DNA of 64,000 nucleotides from Rhodovulum sulfidophilum DSM 1374 (GCF_001633165.1 NZ_CP015418.1:1674001-1738000), one strand, 5' to 3'. Shown: positions 51,004 through 61,586, counted from the stretch's first letter. Made by a program: numbers and translations. Notes: generated from the letters alone by a model not told the origin.

Positions 51004-52845
51004 ATGCGCCGTGGCAGACGTCCCACTACCGCAGACCTGTCGCAATTCGACCGCGAGCAGGGCATGCGCACGATCCGCAAGGTCGCGCCCTATCTCTGGC
51101 CGCAGGGTCAGGGCTGGGTCAAGCGCCGCGTCGTGCTGGCGCTGGCTGCCCTTTTGCTGGCCAAGGTGGTCTCGGTCGGCACGCCCTTCCTCTACAAGGC
51201 CGCGGTCGACAGCCTGACCGGCGAGGCCCGTAACGACACATTGCTGCTGGCGGTGGGCGCGGTCGGGCTGACCGTCGCCTATGGCATGGCGCGGCTGATG
51301 AATACCGGCTTCCAGCAGCTTCGCGACGCGATCTTCTCCCGGGTCGGGCAGCGCGCGCTGCGCCGGCTGGCGCTGGAAACCTTCACCCATATTCACCGGC
51401 TCTCGCTGCGCTATCACATCTCGCGCAAGACCGGCGGGCTGTCGCGGGTGATGGAGCGCGGCGTGAAGGGCGTCGAGTTCCTGCTCCGCTTCCTGCTGTT
51501 CAGCATTGCCCCGCTGGTCCTCGAGCTTGCGATGGTCGGCGTCGTCTTCGCGCTGGCCTTCGATCTCTGGTATCTCGCCGTCGTGGCGGCGGTGATCACG
51601 GTCTATGTCAAGTTCACCTTCGTCGTGACCGACTGGCGGGTGAAGATCCGCCGCCGGATGAACGATCAGGACACCGACGCCAACCAGAAGGCCATCGACA
51701 GCCTGCTCAATTTCGAGACGGTGAAGTATTTCGGCGCCGAGGCGCGCGAGGCCGAACGCTACGACCGCGCGATGGAGGGCTATGAGGAGGCCGCGATCAA
51801 GACCTCCTATTCGCTGGCGCTGCTGAATTTCGGTCAGGCGCTGATCATCACCGCCGGCATGATCGCGGTGATGGTGATGGCGGCGCTGGGGGTGCAGGCG
51901 GGCAAGCTGACGGTCGGCGATTTCGTGATGGTCAACGCCTACATGATCCAGATCACCATGCCCCTGAACTTCCTCGGCGCGGTCTATCGCGAGATCCGGC
52001 AAAGCCTGATCGACATGGGTGACATGTTCGCCCTGCTGGAACAACCCGCCGAGGTGACCGACCGGCCCGATGCCGCCGCGCTGAAGGTGACGGGCGGCGC
52101 GGTCGAATTCCGGGATGTGCGCTTCGGCTACGACCCCGGACGGCCGATCCTCAAGGGCGTCTCGCTTTCGGTTCCGGCCGGGCGCAAGGTGGCCATCGTC
52201 GGGCCGTCGGGCGCGGGCAAGTCGACCATCGGGCGGCTGCTCTTCCGCTTCTACGACGTGACCGGCGGCGCGGTCGCGATCGACGGGCAGGATCTGCGCG
52301 AGGTCACCCAGGACAGCCTTCATCGTGCCATCGGCGTGGTGCCGCAGGACACGGTGCTGTTCAACGACACCATCCTTTACAACATCGCCTATGGCCGCCC
52401 CGGGGCCAGCCCCGCCGAGATCGAGGCCGCGGCCCGCGCCGCCAAGATCCACGACTTCGTGACGTCCCTGCCGAAGGGATATCAGACCCTCGTCGGCGAA
52501 CGCGGGCTCAAGCTTTCGGGCGGCGAGAAACAGCGCGTGGGCATCGCCCGGACGCTGCTGAAGAACCCGCCGATCCTGCTGCTCGACGAGGCGACCTCGG
52601 CGCTCGATTCCGAGACCGAGGCGGGCATCCAGTCGGAACTCAAGGCGATGGGCGAGGGCCGCACGGTGATCGCCATCGCGCACCGGCTCTCGACCATCGT
52701 CGATGCCGACGAGATCGTGGTGCTGGAAGACGGTCAGGCGGTCGAACGCGGCACCCATGAGGCGCTTCTGGTCCATGGCGGCCGCTACGCCGCGATGTGG
52801 CAGCGCCAGCAGGCGGGCGAGGACGGGGATATCGCCGCCGAATAA
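51004..52845 (+). CDS. Atm1-type ABC exporter
   Basis: A 613-residue half transporter of the heavy-metal-tolerance/Atm1 group. Six membrane helices (about 40-330) include RLSLRYHISRKTGGLSRVME and NFETVKYFGAEAREAERY, the Atm1 hallmarks. The ATPase has Walker A GPSGAGKST, signature LSGGEKQRVGIARTLL and Walker B LLLDEATSALD. It exports glutathione conjugates or persulfides and protects against metals. It is not in an obvious operon. Confidence 0.9.
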   Translation: MRRGRRPTTADLSQFDREQGMRTIRKVAPYLWPQGQGWVKRRVVLALAALLLAKVVSVGTPFLYKAAVDSLTGEARNDTLLLAVGAVGLTVAYGMARLMNTGFQQLRDAIFSRVGQRALRRLALETFTHIHRLSLRYHISRKTGGLSRVMERGVKGVEFLLRFLLFSIAPLVLELAMVGVVFALAFDLWYLAVVAAVITVYVKFTFVVTDWRVKIRRRMNDQDTDANQKAIDSLLNFETVKYFGAEAREAERYDRAMEGYEEAAIKTSYSLALLNFGQALIITAGMIAVMVMAALGVQAGKLTVGDFVMVNAYMIQITMPLNFLGAVYREIRQSLIDMGDMFALLEQPAEVTDRPDAAALKVTGGAVEFRDVRFGYDPGRPILKGVSLSVPAGRKVAIVGPSGAGKSTIGRLLFRFYDVTGGAVAIDGQDLREVTQDSLHRAIGVVPQDTVLFNDTILYNIAYGRPGASPAEIEAAARAAKIHDFVTSLPKGYQTLVGERGLKLSGGEKQRVGIARTLLKNPPILLLDEATSALDSETEAGIQSELKAMGEGRTVIAIAHRLSTIVDADEIVVLEDGQAVERGTHEALLVHGGRYAAMWQRQQAGEDGDIAAE

Positions 52846-52887
52846 GCCCGGGGCTCCGTGTCGCGCCGCCATTGACAGCGGTCCCTT

Positions 52888-52915
52888 GCTTCTTCTTGGT
52901 TCAAATACCCATGAC
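52888..52915. repeat. Dispersed 28-bp repeat, copy 1
   Basis: This stretch, centred on TTCTTCTTGGTTCAAATACC, matches the reverse complement of 61633-61660 at 27 of 28 positions. Both copies lie between converging genes. Here only one arm is present, not the full hairpin seen in the other copy. Confidence 0.75.
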
Positions 52916-52937
52916 GCCCCGGTCTGCCATCCGGGGC
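52916..52937. terminator. Hairpin in the exporter/RND convergent gap
   Basis: GCCCCGG and CCGGGGC pair over 8 bases, next to the dispersed repeat. It lacks a U-run on either side. Confidence 0.45.
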
Positions 52938-52967
52938 CGACATCCGGAACATACGACCCGGGGGGGG

Positions 52968-55900
52968 CTATTCGGCGGCGCGCAGTCCCTTCCCGTCCCC
53001 GTCCTTGCTGTCCTCCGCGGCCTGCCCGGGCGGTGTCGGGCCCGAGGGCTCGCTCCAGACGATCTCGGGCAGATCCAGCTGCCCGGCGGCCCGGTTCAGG
53101 GCCAGGTCGCGGGCGGCACGGCTGCCGGGCCCCGCGCTCAGCGCCGCGAGACGGCGCAGCGACCCATAGGCGCCCGCCCGCACCCATTCGCGCAAGGCCA
53201 GCAGCGATGGCGTGAAGACCAGCGTCAGCACCGTCGCCACCCCCAGCCCGAAGACCACCGCCGTCGCAAGCTGGGTCCACCACAGCGAGGCCGGGCTGCC
53301 CATTGTGTAGCCGCCATTGGCGAAGTCGAAGCTGACCCCCAGCATCATCGACAGCAAGCCCGCCATGGTGGTGACCGTGGTCAGGAAGACCGGGCGGATG
53401 CGGTCCTCGCAGGTCCTGACGATGGCCTCGATCCGCGGCATGTAGCGGGCATAGTCCTGATAGGTGTCGATCAGCACGATGTTGTTGTTCACGACGATCC
53501 CCGCCAGCGCCACCACGCCGGTCCCGGTCATGATGATCGAGAAGGGCTGGCCCATCACCAGCATCCCGATCAGCACCCCCGCCGAGGACAGCACCACCGC
53601 CAGCAGAACCAGCACCGAATTGTAGAAGCTGTTGAACTGCGCCAGCAGGATGATGAACATCAGCCCCAGCGCGGCGGTGAAGGCCTTCGACAGGAAGGCC
53701 GTGCTTTCCTCCTGGTTCTCCTGGTCGCCGGTCCATTCCCAGCTCACGCCCTGCGGAAAGGAGGCGGTCTCGAGCCAGCGGGTCAGGGTCGCGATCCGCT
53801 CATTGGCGTTGATCGGCTGGCCGTCCGCCGTGGTCAGCCCGTCGGTCACCGCCGCCTTGACGTCGAAATAGCGCTTGCCGTCCACCCGGTCGATCCGGCC
53901 GATCTTTCGCACCGGGCTGATGGTCACGAAATTCGACAGCGGGACCAGCCCGAATTCGGTCCTCACCTTCAGGGTATCGAGCGTGGACAGCAGCCGGTCG
54001 CGTTCGGGCAGCCGGACCCGGATGTCGATCTCTTCATCCGAGGAGGGCACCCGCATCGTGTCGAGAAGAACGCCGCGCGTGACCAGCTGGACCATCTGGC
54101 CCGCCAGCGCCGCCGAGGCGCCGAAGCGGCCGGCCTCTTCGGTATCGACATCGATCTGCCAGTCGATGCCGGGCAGGGGCCGCGTATCCTCGATGTCGCG
54201 CAGCCCCTCGGTCTCTTCGAAGCGGTCGAGAACGGTCTGGGTCGCCGCCGCGAGATCGTCCCAGTCATCGCCCTTCAGCCGCAGATGCACAGGCTTGGCC
54301 GAGGCGGGGCCGTCGGCCAGATTCAGGATCTCGGTGCGGATGCCGGGGATCTTTTCCAGCTTGCGCTCGATCCGCTCGAGGATCAGGGCGCCGTTCAGGT
54401 CGGGGTTCCCGGCCCGTTCCCGCCATTTCTGCAGCTCGATCTGAACCTGGCCGACGGTGTCGAGCGGCGGGCTCGCACCGCCCGTGTTCTGGCTCAGGCC
54501 GCCATCACCCGCGAAGGCGAAAACATTCTCGACCCCGGGTTCGGCCAGCACGATGCGCTCGACCTCCCGCACCATCGCATCCTTCTCGTCGATCGACAGG
54601 TTGCCGCGCGCCCGGACATAGACGATTGCCTGTTCGGGCTCGGTCTTCACGAAGAACTCGACCCCGTTATTGTGCTTGCCGTAATAGAAGAACACCCCGG
54701 CGACGAAGGCCCCCACCACGGCGACGGTCACCAGCGGCATCACCGGATTGCCGGCAATGGCGCGGATCAGCCGGCCGAAGAGAGTGGGGCTGTGGCCCAC
54801 CTCCACCGGTTCGGGTCGCTCGCGGCGAAGCGCGTTCGCGGCCAGCGAACAGCCGATCAGCCCCAGCGTGAAAAGCGCCATCCCGGGCAGCATCTCGAGC
54901 GGGCCGGAACTGGCCGGGCCCGAGGCCGGATAGGACGGGTTCAGCATCCGCATGAGGCCGAAAAAGGCCGTCGCCATCGCCAGCGCCATCACCCCGATCC
55001 GCAGCGGCCTGGGCCTCGGCCGCAGCCTCGCGCTGATCCGCGACAGAAGCCGCGAGAACCGGCCCGCGACCCCGCCCACCACCGGCAGATAGACCAGCGC
55101 CACCACCAGGCTTGCCGACAGCACGAAAATCAGCGTGACCGGCAAGAGCCCCATGAACTCGCCCGCGATCCCGGGCCAGAACAGCATCGGCAGGAAGGCG
55201 CAGAGCGTGGTCGCGGTCGAACTGACGATGGGCCAGAACATCCGCTTGGCCGATTCGGCGAAGGCATGCATGGGTCCTGTGCCCTCTGCGATCCGGCGGT
55301 CGGCATATTCGACCACCACGATGGCGCCGTCGACCAGCATCCCGACCGCGAGGATCAGCCCGAACATGACGATGTTCGACACCGTCACGTCGAGGATCGC
55401 CAGCAGCACGAAGCACAACAGGAACGAGGTCGGGATCGCAAAGCCCACCAGCAGCGCCGAGCGGGTGCCGAGAAAGGCCAAGACCACCACCATCACCAGC
55501 GCGATCGCGGTCAGAACCGAGCCCTCGAGCTGGCGGACCATCGATTCCACATTGGTCGACTGGTCGTTCGAGGTCGTGACCACGATGGCCTGCCGCAGCT
55601 CGGGCGGCCATTCGGCGCGGGCCTTCTCGACCTCCTCGCGCACCAGCCGCGACGTGTCGATGATGTTGAAGCCCTTGCGCTTGACCACCTGCAGCGCCAG
55701 CGTCTGCTCGCCGTTGAAGCGGGCGGTCGAACTGCGGTCCTCGAAGGTCAGCCGGATCTCGGCGAGATCGCCGAGCCGGACCACCCGGTTGCCGTTCACC
55801 TTGACCGGCAGGTCGTAGACATCCTCCGGGCTTTCGAACGAGGCCGGGATCTTGAGCGCGAAGGCGCCCTGCGCGGTCTCGATCTCGTCGGCCGCGATCA

Positions 55901-56534
55901 GCTGGTTGTTGGCGGTGACGACATTGACCAGCTCCTGCGCCGTCACGTTGTAGGATTCGAGCTTGAGCGGATCGAGGATCACCTCGAGCATCTCGTCGCG
56001 CTGCCCGGCCATCGACACCTCGAGCACCGGATCGAGCGCCTCGAGCCGGTCCTGCAGGTCCTTGGCCGTGCGCACCAGCGTCCGTTCCGGCAGCGTGCCC
56101 GCGAGGTTCACGACGAGGATGGGGAATTCCGAGAAGTTGATCTCGGAGATCGTATAGGTCTCGTAGCCGCTCGGGAAATCGGCCTCGGCCTTGTTCATCC
56201 GGTCGCGCACATCGGCGATGATCTTGGTCTTGTCCCAGCCGAATTCGAATTCGAGCGCGATCCCGGCATAGTTCTCGCTTGCGGTGGCCGACATCTTGTC
56301 GAGCCCGTCGAGATCGGACAGCTCGGTTTCCATCGGCTTGATCAGCAGCCGTTCGGAATCCTCGGCCGAGATGCCGGGGAAGGGGACCGAGATGAACAGC
56401 GCCGGGATCTCGATATCGGGCTCGCCCTCCTTGGGAAGCTCGATATAGGCCAATGCGCCCGCGACCAGGGACATCAGCACGAAGGCCACGACCATCCTCG
56501 CGCGGGCCGCGGCCCAGTCGACGAGACCGGTCAT
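52968..56534 (-). CDS. RND efflux transporter, inner-membrane pump
   Basis: A 1188-residue pump of the AcrB/HAE family with two repeats of six helices and large periplasmic loops. TM4 carries LILAVGMLVDGAIVVVEYAD, where only one Asp of the usual Asp-Asp pair is present. There is a late PVFLTTVTTMAGLLSMMLG segment, and the last 60 residues form a Pro/Gly/Glu-rich tail. It overlaps the adaptor gene by 4 bp. No outer-membrane channel gene lies alongside. It probably exports drugs or lipids. Confidence 0.9.
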   Translation of the reverse strand: MTGLVDWAAARARMVVAFVLMSLVAGALAYIELPKEGEPDIEIPALFISVPFPGISAEDSERLLIKPMETELSDLDGLDKMSATASENYAGIALEFEFGWDKTKIIADVRDRMNKAEADFPSGYETYTISEINFSEFPILVVNLAGTLPERTLVRTAKDLQDRLEALDPVLEVSMAGQRDEMLEVILDPLKLESYNVTAQELVNVVTANNQLIAADEIETAQGAFALKIPASFESPEDVYDLPVKVNGNRVVRLGDLAEIRLTFEDRSSTARFNGEQTLALQVVKRKGFNIIDTSRLVREEVEKARAEWPPELRQAIVVTTSNDQSTNVESMVRQLEGSVLTAIALVMVVVLAFLGTRSALLVGFAIPTSFLLCFVLLAILDVTVSNIVMFGLILAVGMLVDGAIVVVEYADRRIAEGTGPMHAFAESAKRMFWPIVSSTATTLCAFLPMLFWPGIAGEFMGLLPVTLIFVLSASLVVALVYLPVVGGVAGRFSRLLSRISARLRPRPRPLRIGVMALAMATAFFGLMRMLNPSYPASGPASSGPLEMLPGMALFTLGLIGCSLAANALRRERPEPVEVGHSPTLFGRLIRAIAGNPVMPLVTVAVVGAFVAGVFFYYGKHNNGVEFFVKTEPEQAIVYVRARGNLSIDEKDAMVREVERIVLAEPGVENVFAFAGDGGLSQNTGGASPPLDTVGQVQIELQKWRERAGNPDLNGALILERIERKLEKIPGIRTEILNLADGPASAKPVHLRLKGDDWDDLAAATQTVLDRFEETEGLRDIEDTRPLPGIDWQIDVDTEEAGRFGASAALAGQMVQLVTRGVLLDTMRVPSSDEEIDIRVRLPERDRLLSTLDTLKVRTEFGLVPLSNFVTISPVRKIGRIDRVDGKRYFDVKAAVTDGLTTADGQPINANERIATLTRWLETASFPQGVSWEWTGDQENQEESTAFLSKAFTAALGLMFIILLAQFNSFYNSVLVLLAVVLSSAGVLIGMLVMGQPFSIIMTGTGVVALAGIVVNNNIVLIDTYQDYARYMPRIEAIVRTCEDRIRPVFLTTVTTMAGLLSMMLGVSFDFANGGYTMGSPASLWWTQLATAVVFGLGVATVLTLVFTPSLLALREWVRAGAYGSLRRLAALSAGPGSRAARDLALNRAAGQLDLPEIVWSEPSGPTPPGQAAEDSKDGDGKGLRAAE

Positions 56535-57748
56535 TGCGGCGGCTCGCGGCGATGGACCTCGACCGGCGTGCCGTCCGAGACGAATTCCTGGCCGACCACG
56601 ATCACCCGGGCGCTGTCGGGCAGGCCCGAGACCCAGATGCCGTCAGGGGTGTCGCGGATCACCTCGACCGGGGCAAAGCGCGCGCGGCTGTCGGCATCGA
56701 CCCAGCGCAGCCCCAGCCGTCCGCTATCGTCAAGCGTCAGTGCCGATTGCGGCACCAGATGGCCGTCGCGGGCCGGTCCGGCGATGCGGATATCGACGCT
56801 TTGCCCGGCGCGGACCGCGCCATCGGCATTGGGCGCCTCGGCCTCGACCCGGAAGGTGCGGGTGACAGGGTCGCTGATGCGGGCGACGAAGGAGACCTGG
56901 CCCTTGATCTCGTGCCCCGAGACCAGTTTGCCCGTCGCGGCCGCGCCGGTCCGGATCTTGTCGACCTCGGTCTCGGGCACGGCCCCCACCAGCCGGATCG
57001 GGTCGAGTGCGGTCACCGTGGCGCAGGACGACCCCGGCTGCAGCAGGGCGCCCAACTCGGCGGTATCCTCGTCGAGCACGCCCGCGAAGGGCGCGGTGAT
57101 GGTCAGCCGTTCGATCTCGATCTCGGCGTTTCTGACCTGGGCCTCTGCGGTACGGCGGGCGGTTTCGGCCGCTTCAAGCCCGGCCGTGGCCGAGGCGACC
57201 GCCGCTTGGGCGGTCGACACCGCCGAGGCGGTCCCCGCGACGCGGGTATCGGAGGCATAGCCCTCGCGCGACAGCCGCTGCGCGGCCCGGTCGTTGATCT
57301 CGGCCTCGTTGAGCTGGGCGCGGGCCTGGGTCACGGCGGCGCGGGCTTCGGGCAGGCGGGCGCGGGCCTCGGCCAGCACCGCGCGGGCCTGGGCCAGGGC
57401 CGTCGGCCGGGTCCCCGGTTCGATCCGGCAGAGGGTGTCTCCCGCGGCGACCGACCGGCCCTTCCTGAGCGGTTCCGAAACCACCCGGCCGTCGATCTCG
57501 GCCAGCACGGCGACGCTGCGCGCGGCTGCGGTCTCGCCCCTGAGCCGCACGCCGCCCCGGACCGGCCGGGCCTCGCTGTCGATGACCACGACCGAGACCG
57601 CCTGCGGCGCGTCCTCGCCGGCGGTCGTGTCGGGCGCAGCACTGGCGGGATCGACCCCGGCCAGCGCCATCACGCGCTCGCGTTCCATCATCAGCAGGTA
57701 GAATGACACTGTCACCAGAAGGGCGGTGAGCATCGAGATCCAACGCAT
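56531..57748 (-). CDS. RND periplasmic adaptor (membrane fusion protein)
   Basis: A 405-residue HlyD/AcrA-like adaptor with a single N-terminal anchor (ISMLTALLVTVSFYLLMM), lipoyl halves (VAVLAEIDGRVVSEPLRKGR and ITAPFAGVLDEDTAELGALL), a long coiled-coil rich in Ala, Arg and Glu between them, and a beta-barrel part (VDKIRTGAAATGKLVSG). The start at 57748 sets the anchor at the end of the protein. It couples the pump to an outer-membrane channel. Its gene is coupled to the pump by a 4-bp overlap. Confidence 0.9.
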   Translation of the reverse strand: MRWISMLTALLVTVSFYLLMMERERVMALAGVDPASAAPDTTAGEDAPQAVSVVVIDSEARPVRGGVRLRGETAAARSVAVLAEIDGRVVSEPLRKGRSVAAGDTLCRIEPGTRPTALAQARAVLAEARARLPEARAAVTQARAQLNEAEINDRAAQRLSREGYASDTRVAGTASAVSTAQAAVASATAGLEAAETARRTAEAQVRNAEIEIERLTITAPFAGVLDEDTAELGALLQPGSSCATVTALDPIRLVGAVPETEVDKIRTGAAATGKLVSGHEIKGQVSFVARISDPVTRTFRVEAEAPNADGAVRAGQSVDIRIAGPARDGHLVPQSALTLDDSGRLGLRWVDADSRARFAPVEVIRDTPDGIWVSGLPDSARVIVVGQEFVSDGTPVEVHRREPPQ

Positions 57749-58037
57749 GGACGGGCTTGCCTTTCTCGTTCCGATGCACAGGGACCCGCCTTGGCGGGCC
57801 TCGGGCCGGGCCATCGCCGCCATCATCGCTCCCGCACGGGTCGGCACCTTCGGCGGGGGCTTTCGGGGGCCGGTCCGGCGGCCGTCCCCGTTTCCCCTGA
57901 TCGTACTGTCAAACCGCCTGGACGTACAAGCGCTCCGGACCCTGCCGGGCGCCAAAGTTGCGGGCTTTGCAAAGCGGTGGGTGCTGCGCTAAGACAGGCG
58001 CCAGAAGAGCCCAAGCAGCCGGACCTCCGAGACGCCC

Positions 58038-58691
58038 ATGACCAATCCCGAAAGTTTCATCCAGGAAGTGACCGAAGAGGTCCGTCGCGACCGCCTGTTC
58101 TCCTGGATGCGCCGCTATGGCTGGATCGCGGCGCTCGTGATCCTGATTCTGGTCGGCGGTGCCGCCTGGCGCGAATGGAGCCTGGTGCAGCGGCAGGCCG
58201 AGGCGCAGGCGCTGGGCGACCGTATTCTCGACGCGCTCGACATCCAGGATGCCGCCGCCCGCTCGCAAGCCCTGGCCGGGATCGAGGCAGAGGGCGAGGC
58301 GGGCGCGCTGGTTGCCCTTCTCGCCGCCTCCGAGGCACCGGACGCGGCCGCACGGATCGCGGCCACCGAACGGCTCGAGGCGGTCGCCTCCGACAGCGCG
58401 CTGCCGCCCTACATGGCCGATCTCGCGGCCCTGAAACTGGTGCTGCTGCGCGGCAGCGAGATCCCGCCCGAGGCGCGGATCGCCGCGCTCGAGCCGCTGG
58501 CCGGGCCGGGGCGGCCGTTCCGCCCGCTGGTGCTCGAACAGATCGCCTATGCCGAGATCGAGGCGGGCCGGACCGAGGCCGCGCTCGACCGTCTTCGCGG
58601 GCTTCTTCAGGATGCCGAGGCCAGCGCGGACTTGCGTCGGCGCGCCAGTCAGTTGATTGTGGCGCTTGGCGGATCGCAGGATGCAGGCTGA
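58038..58691 (+). CDS. YfgM-like tetratricopeptide protein
   Basis: A 217-residue inner-membrane-anchored protein (RYGWIAALVILILVGGAAW at about 27-46), with helical repeats behind it (AALDRLRGLLQDAEASADLR). In many proteobacteria YfgM lies just before bamB and der and helps periplasmic chaperones. The order here is the same, so I assign it by position and plan. A 289-bp gap before it holds a perfect CTTTGCAAAG palindrome at 57965-57974 and no gene. Confidence 0.78.
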   Translation: MTNPESFIQEVTEEVRRDRLFSWMRRYGWIAALVILILVGGAAWREWSLVQRQAEAQALGDRILDALDIQDAAARSQALAGIEAEGEAGALVALLAASEAPDAAARIAATERLEAVASDSALPPYMADLAALKLVLLRGSEIPPEARIAALEPLAGPGRPFRPLVLEQIAYAEIEAGRTEAALDRLRGLLQDAEASADLRRRASQLIVALGGSQDAG

Positions 58692-58749
58692 GGCCGGGCA
58701 GGGGCGGACAGCCGTAAAAGACGGGCCCAGGATCAAGGGGACAGCGACA

Positions 58750-60066
58750 GTGAAATTCGGCCAAGTAACGAGCGTTCTCGCGCTGATCGCCCTGGTTGCG
58801 GGCTGCGGCAGCGATGAGGAAATCCTGCCCGGCGAACGCCTCGGGGTGCGCGAGGCGCTGGGGCTCGAGACCGCGCAGCCGGACCCGTCCGGGACCGAGC
58901 GTGCGATTTCGCTGCCGGCGCCGCAGGCAGTGGCCGACATGCCCCAGCTTGGCGGCAATCCCGAACATCTCACCCCGCATGCCGCGCTGTCGGCCCAACC
59001 CGCGCGGATCTGGTCGACCTCGATCGGGGCCGGCAACAGCCGGCGCTACCGCATCACCGCGCCGCCGGTGGTCGCGGGCGGCGTGATCTACACGCTGGAT
59101 GCGCGCAGCCAGGCGTCGGCCGTCTCGGCCGATGGCAAGGTTCTCTGGAAGGCCGACCTGCGGCCCGATGGCAAGCGCGGCAAGGATGTCAGCGGCGGCG
59201 GGCTTGCCTATGGCGACGGACGGCTCTTCGCCACCACCGGCTATGGCACGCTGATCGCGCTCGATCCCGCGACCGGCGACGAACTCTGGACCCAGAAGGC
59301 CGATGCCGCGATCTCGGCCCCGCCGACCTATCGCGAGGGCATGGTCTATTTCGTCAGCCGCGACAACCGCGCCTGGGCGATCTCGGCCACCGACGGCCGC
59401 GTGCAATGGCAGATCCCGGGCACGCCCGCGCCGGCCGCAATGCTGGGCGGCGCCGCGCCCGCGGTGACCGAGCGGCTGGCGATCTTCCCGTTCAGCTCGG
59501 CCGATCTGGTCGCCGCACTTCGCCAAAGCGGGGTGCGCGTCTGGGGGACGGCGCTGGCTGGCCAGCGCCGCGGGGCGGTCTATGCCGCGGTGACCGACAT
59601 CACCGGCGATCCGGTCGTGGCGGGCAACGTGCTTTACGCTGGCAACCAGTCGGGCCGCTCGGTCGCGCTCGACGTCAATTCGGGCGAACGGATCTGGACC
59701 GCCGAGGACGGGGCCTACGGCGCGATGCTGCCGGTCGGCGGCTCGGTGTTCTTCCTGACCGATCAGGACAAGCTGGTCCGGCTAGATGCCTCGGACGGCA
59801 GCCGGATCTGGTCGGTGGACCTGCCCTATTTCACCAAGAAGAAGCCCAAGAAGCTCAAGGCCGTCTATGCCCATTACGGGCCGATCCTGGCCGGTGGGCG
59901 GATCTGGCTTGCTTCGGATGATGGCTGGCTGAGGGGCTTCGACCCGGCCTCTGGCGCGCTTCTGGCCGAGATCGACCTGCCGGGCGGCGCCGCCTCGCGA
60001 CCGGTGGTGGCGGGCGGAACGCTTTACGTACTGTCCGAGCGCGGGGAACTCGAGGCTTTCCGCTAG
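58750..60066 (+). CDS. bamB: Outer-membrane assembly lipoprotein BamB
   Basis: A 438-residue lipoprotein with signal and lipobox (VLALIALVAGCGS) and a beta-propeller of PQQ-like blades (VIYTLDARSQASAVSADGKV, TLIALDPATGDELWTQK, RVQWQIPGTPAPAAMLGG, SVALDVNSGERIWTAEDG, LVRLDASDGSRIWSVDLPYF). BamB supports the BAM complex. The start is GTG 58750 behind AAGGGG; the frame is open upstream but overlaps the previous gene. The order yfgM-bamB-der is conserved. Confidence 0.9.
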   Translation: MKFGQVTSVLALIALVAGCGSDEEILPGERLGVREALGLETAQPDPSGTERAISLPAPQAVADMPQLGGNPEHLTPHAALSAQPARIWSTSIGAGNSRRYRITAPPVVAGGVIYTLDARSQASAVSADGKVLWKADLRPDGKRGKDVSGGGLAYGDGRLFATTGYGTLIALDPATGDELWTQKADAAISAPPTYREGMVYFVSRDNRAWAISATDGRVQWQIPGTPAPAAMLGGAAPAVTERLAIFPFSSADLVAALRQSGVRVWGTALAGQRRGAVYAAVTDITGDPVVAGNVLYAGNQSGRSVALDVNSGERIWTAEDGAYGAMLPVGGSVFFLTDQDKLVRLDASDGSRIWSVDLPYFTKKKPKKLKAVYAHYGPILAGGRIWLASDDGWLRGFDPASGALLAEIDLPGGAASRPVVAGGTLYVLSERGELEAFR

Positions 60067-60113
60067 GCCCGGGATGGTGTAGGCGGGCGCTCTGATCCGG
60101 TTCGGAGAGACCC

Positions 60114-61586
60114 ATGAGCTTTACCCTGGCCATCGTCGGACGGCCCAATGTCGGCAAGTCGACGCTGTTCAACCGTCTGGTCGGCAAGCGCCTTGCGCTG
60201 GTCGACGACCAACCCGGCGTCACCCGCGACCTGCGCGAGGGCGAGGCGCGGCTGGGCGATCTGCGCTTTACCGTGATCGACACGGCCGGGCTGGAAGAGG
60301 CGACCGATGAAAGCCTGCAGGGCCGGATGCGGCAACTGACCGAACGCGCGGTCGGCATGGCCGATGCCTGTCTGTTCGTGATCGATGCCCGCGCGGGCGT
60401 GCTGGCGGCCGACGAGGTCTTTGCCGAGATCCTGCGCAAGAAATCGGCCCATGTGATCCTCGCTGCCAACAAGTCCGAGGGCCGCGCCGCCGATGCGGGC
60501 TTCTTCGAGGCCTATGGGCTGGGCCTGGGCGAGCCGCTCCGGCTGTCGGCCGAACATGGCGAGGGCATGGCCGAGCTGCATTCCGTGCTGGCGCCGCTGA
60601 TAGAGGCCGCCGAGGCGCGGATCGACACCGAGGCCGCGCCCGAGATCGATGTCGACCTCTACGAGGAAGACGACGACGAGAACATGGAGGTGCCGGTCCG
60701 GATGCCGACCGCCGCGCACCCCCTGCAGGTGGCGGTGGTCGGACGGCCGAATGCCGGCAAGTCGACGCTGATCAACGCCATTCTCGGCGAAGACCGGCTG
60801 CTGACCGGTCCCGAGGCGGGGATCACCCGCGATTCGATTTCACTGTCGATGGACTGGCAGGAAACGCCGGTCCGGCTGTTCGACACCGCGGGCATGCGCA
60901 AGCGCGCCAGGGTTCAGGACAAGCTCGAGAAGCTGTCGGTGTCGGATGGGCTCCGGGCGGTGAAATTCGCCGAGGTGGTGGTCGTGCTGCTCGATGCACA
61001 GATCCCGTTCGAGGCGCAGGATCTCAGGATCGCCGATCTGGCCGAGCGCGAGGGGCGCGCGGTGGTCGTGGCCGTCAACAAATGGGACCTCGAAACCGAC
61101 CGGCAGGACAAGCTGATCGCGCTCAAGGAAGAATTCGCCCGGCTTCTGCCGCAGCTGCGCGGCGCGCCGCTGGTGACGGTCTCGGCGCTGACCGGGCGCG
61201 GGCTCGACCGGCTGCATGATGCGGTGCTGTCGGCCTATACGGTCTGGAACCGCCGGGTGCCGACCGCGCGGCTCAATCGCTGGCTCTCGGGTATGCTCGA
61301 GATGCACCCGCCACCGGCCCCGGGCGGGCGCCGGATCAAGCTGCGCTACATGACCCAGGTCAAGACCCGGCCCCCGGCCTTCGTGGTGATGGCCTCGCTG
61401 CCCGAGAAGCTGCCGGAAAGCTATCGCCGCTATCTGGTCAACGGGCTGCGCGAGGATTTCGAGATGCCGGGCACGCCGATCCGGCTGACTTTCCGCGGCC
61501 AGGGCGATCGCAACCCGTTCAGGGCGAAGAAGAAAAAGACGCCCTCGCGGCTGAGGAAGCATCTCGGGAAGAAGCCCGAGGGCTGA
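60114..61586 (+). CDS. der: GTPase Der (EngA), ribosome assembly
   Basis: A 490-residue protein with two GTPase domains in tandem and a KH-like C-terminus. G1 motifs are GRPNVGKST and [10 protein letters not shown]3 DTAG in both, and G4 NKSE and NKWD. Domain 1 uses Glu in place of the usual Asp at G4, common in this order. The C-terminus is Lys-rich ([19 protein letters not shown]). It matures the 50S ribosome. Confidence 0.95.
   Translation: MSFTLAIVGRPNVGKSTLFNRLVGKRLALVDDQPGVTRDLREGEARLGDLRFTVIDTAGLEEATDESLQGRMRQLTERAVGMADACLFVIDARAGVLAADEVFAEILRKKSAHVILAANKSEGRAADAGFFEAYGLGLGEPLRLSAEHGEGMAELHSVLAPLIEAAEARIDTEAAPEIDVDLYEEDDDENMEVPVRMPTAAHPLQVAVVGRPNAGKSTLINAILGEDRLLTGPEAGITRDSISLSMDWQETPVRLFDTAGMRKRARVQDKLEKLSVSDGLRAVKFAEVVVVLLDAQIPFEAQDLRIADLAEREGRAVVVAVNKWDLETDRQDKLIALKEEFARLLPQLRGAPLVTVSALTGRGLDRLHDAVLSAYTVWNRRVPTARLNRWLSGMLEMHPPPAPGGRRIKLRYMTQVKTRPPAFVVMASLPEKLPESYRRYLVNGLREDFEMPGTPIRLTFRGQGDRNPFRAKKKKTPSRLRKHLGKKPEG

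Noticed and set aside
52797..57260. A 1487-codon plus-strand frame opposite the RND pump
   Set aside because: It is a shadow of the pump and adaptor genes, very rich in His, Gln and Arg, with no recognisable motif.
57965..57974. Perfect CTTTGCAAAG palindrome as a ScfR-type operator
   Set aside because: It resembles the motif but lies before the yfgM-like/bamB/der genes, with no link to acyl metabolism. A 10-bp palindrome is expected by chance in 64 kb.
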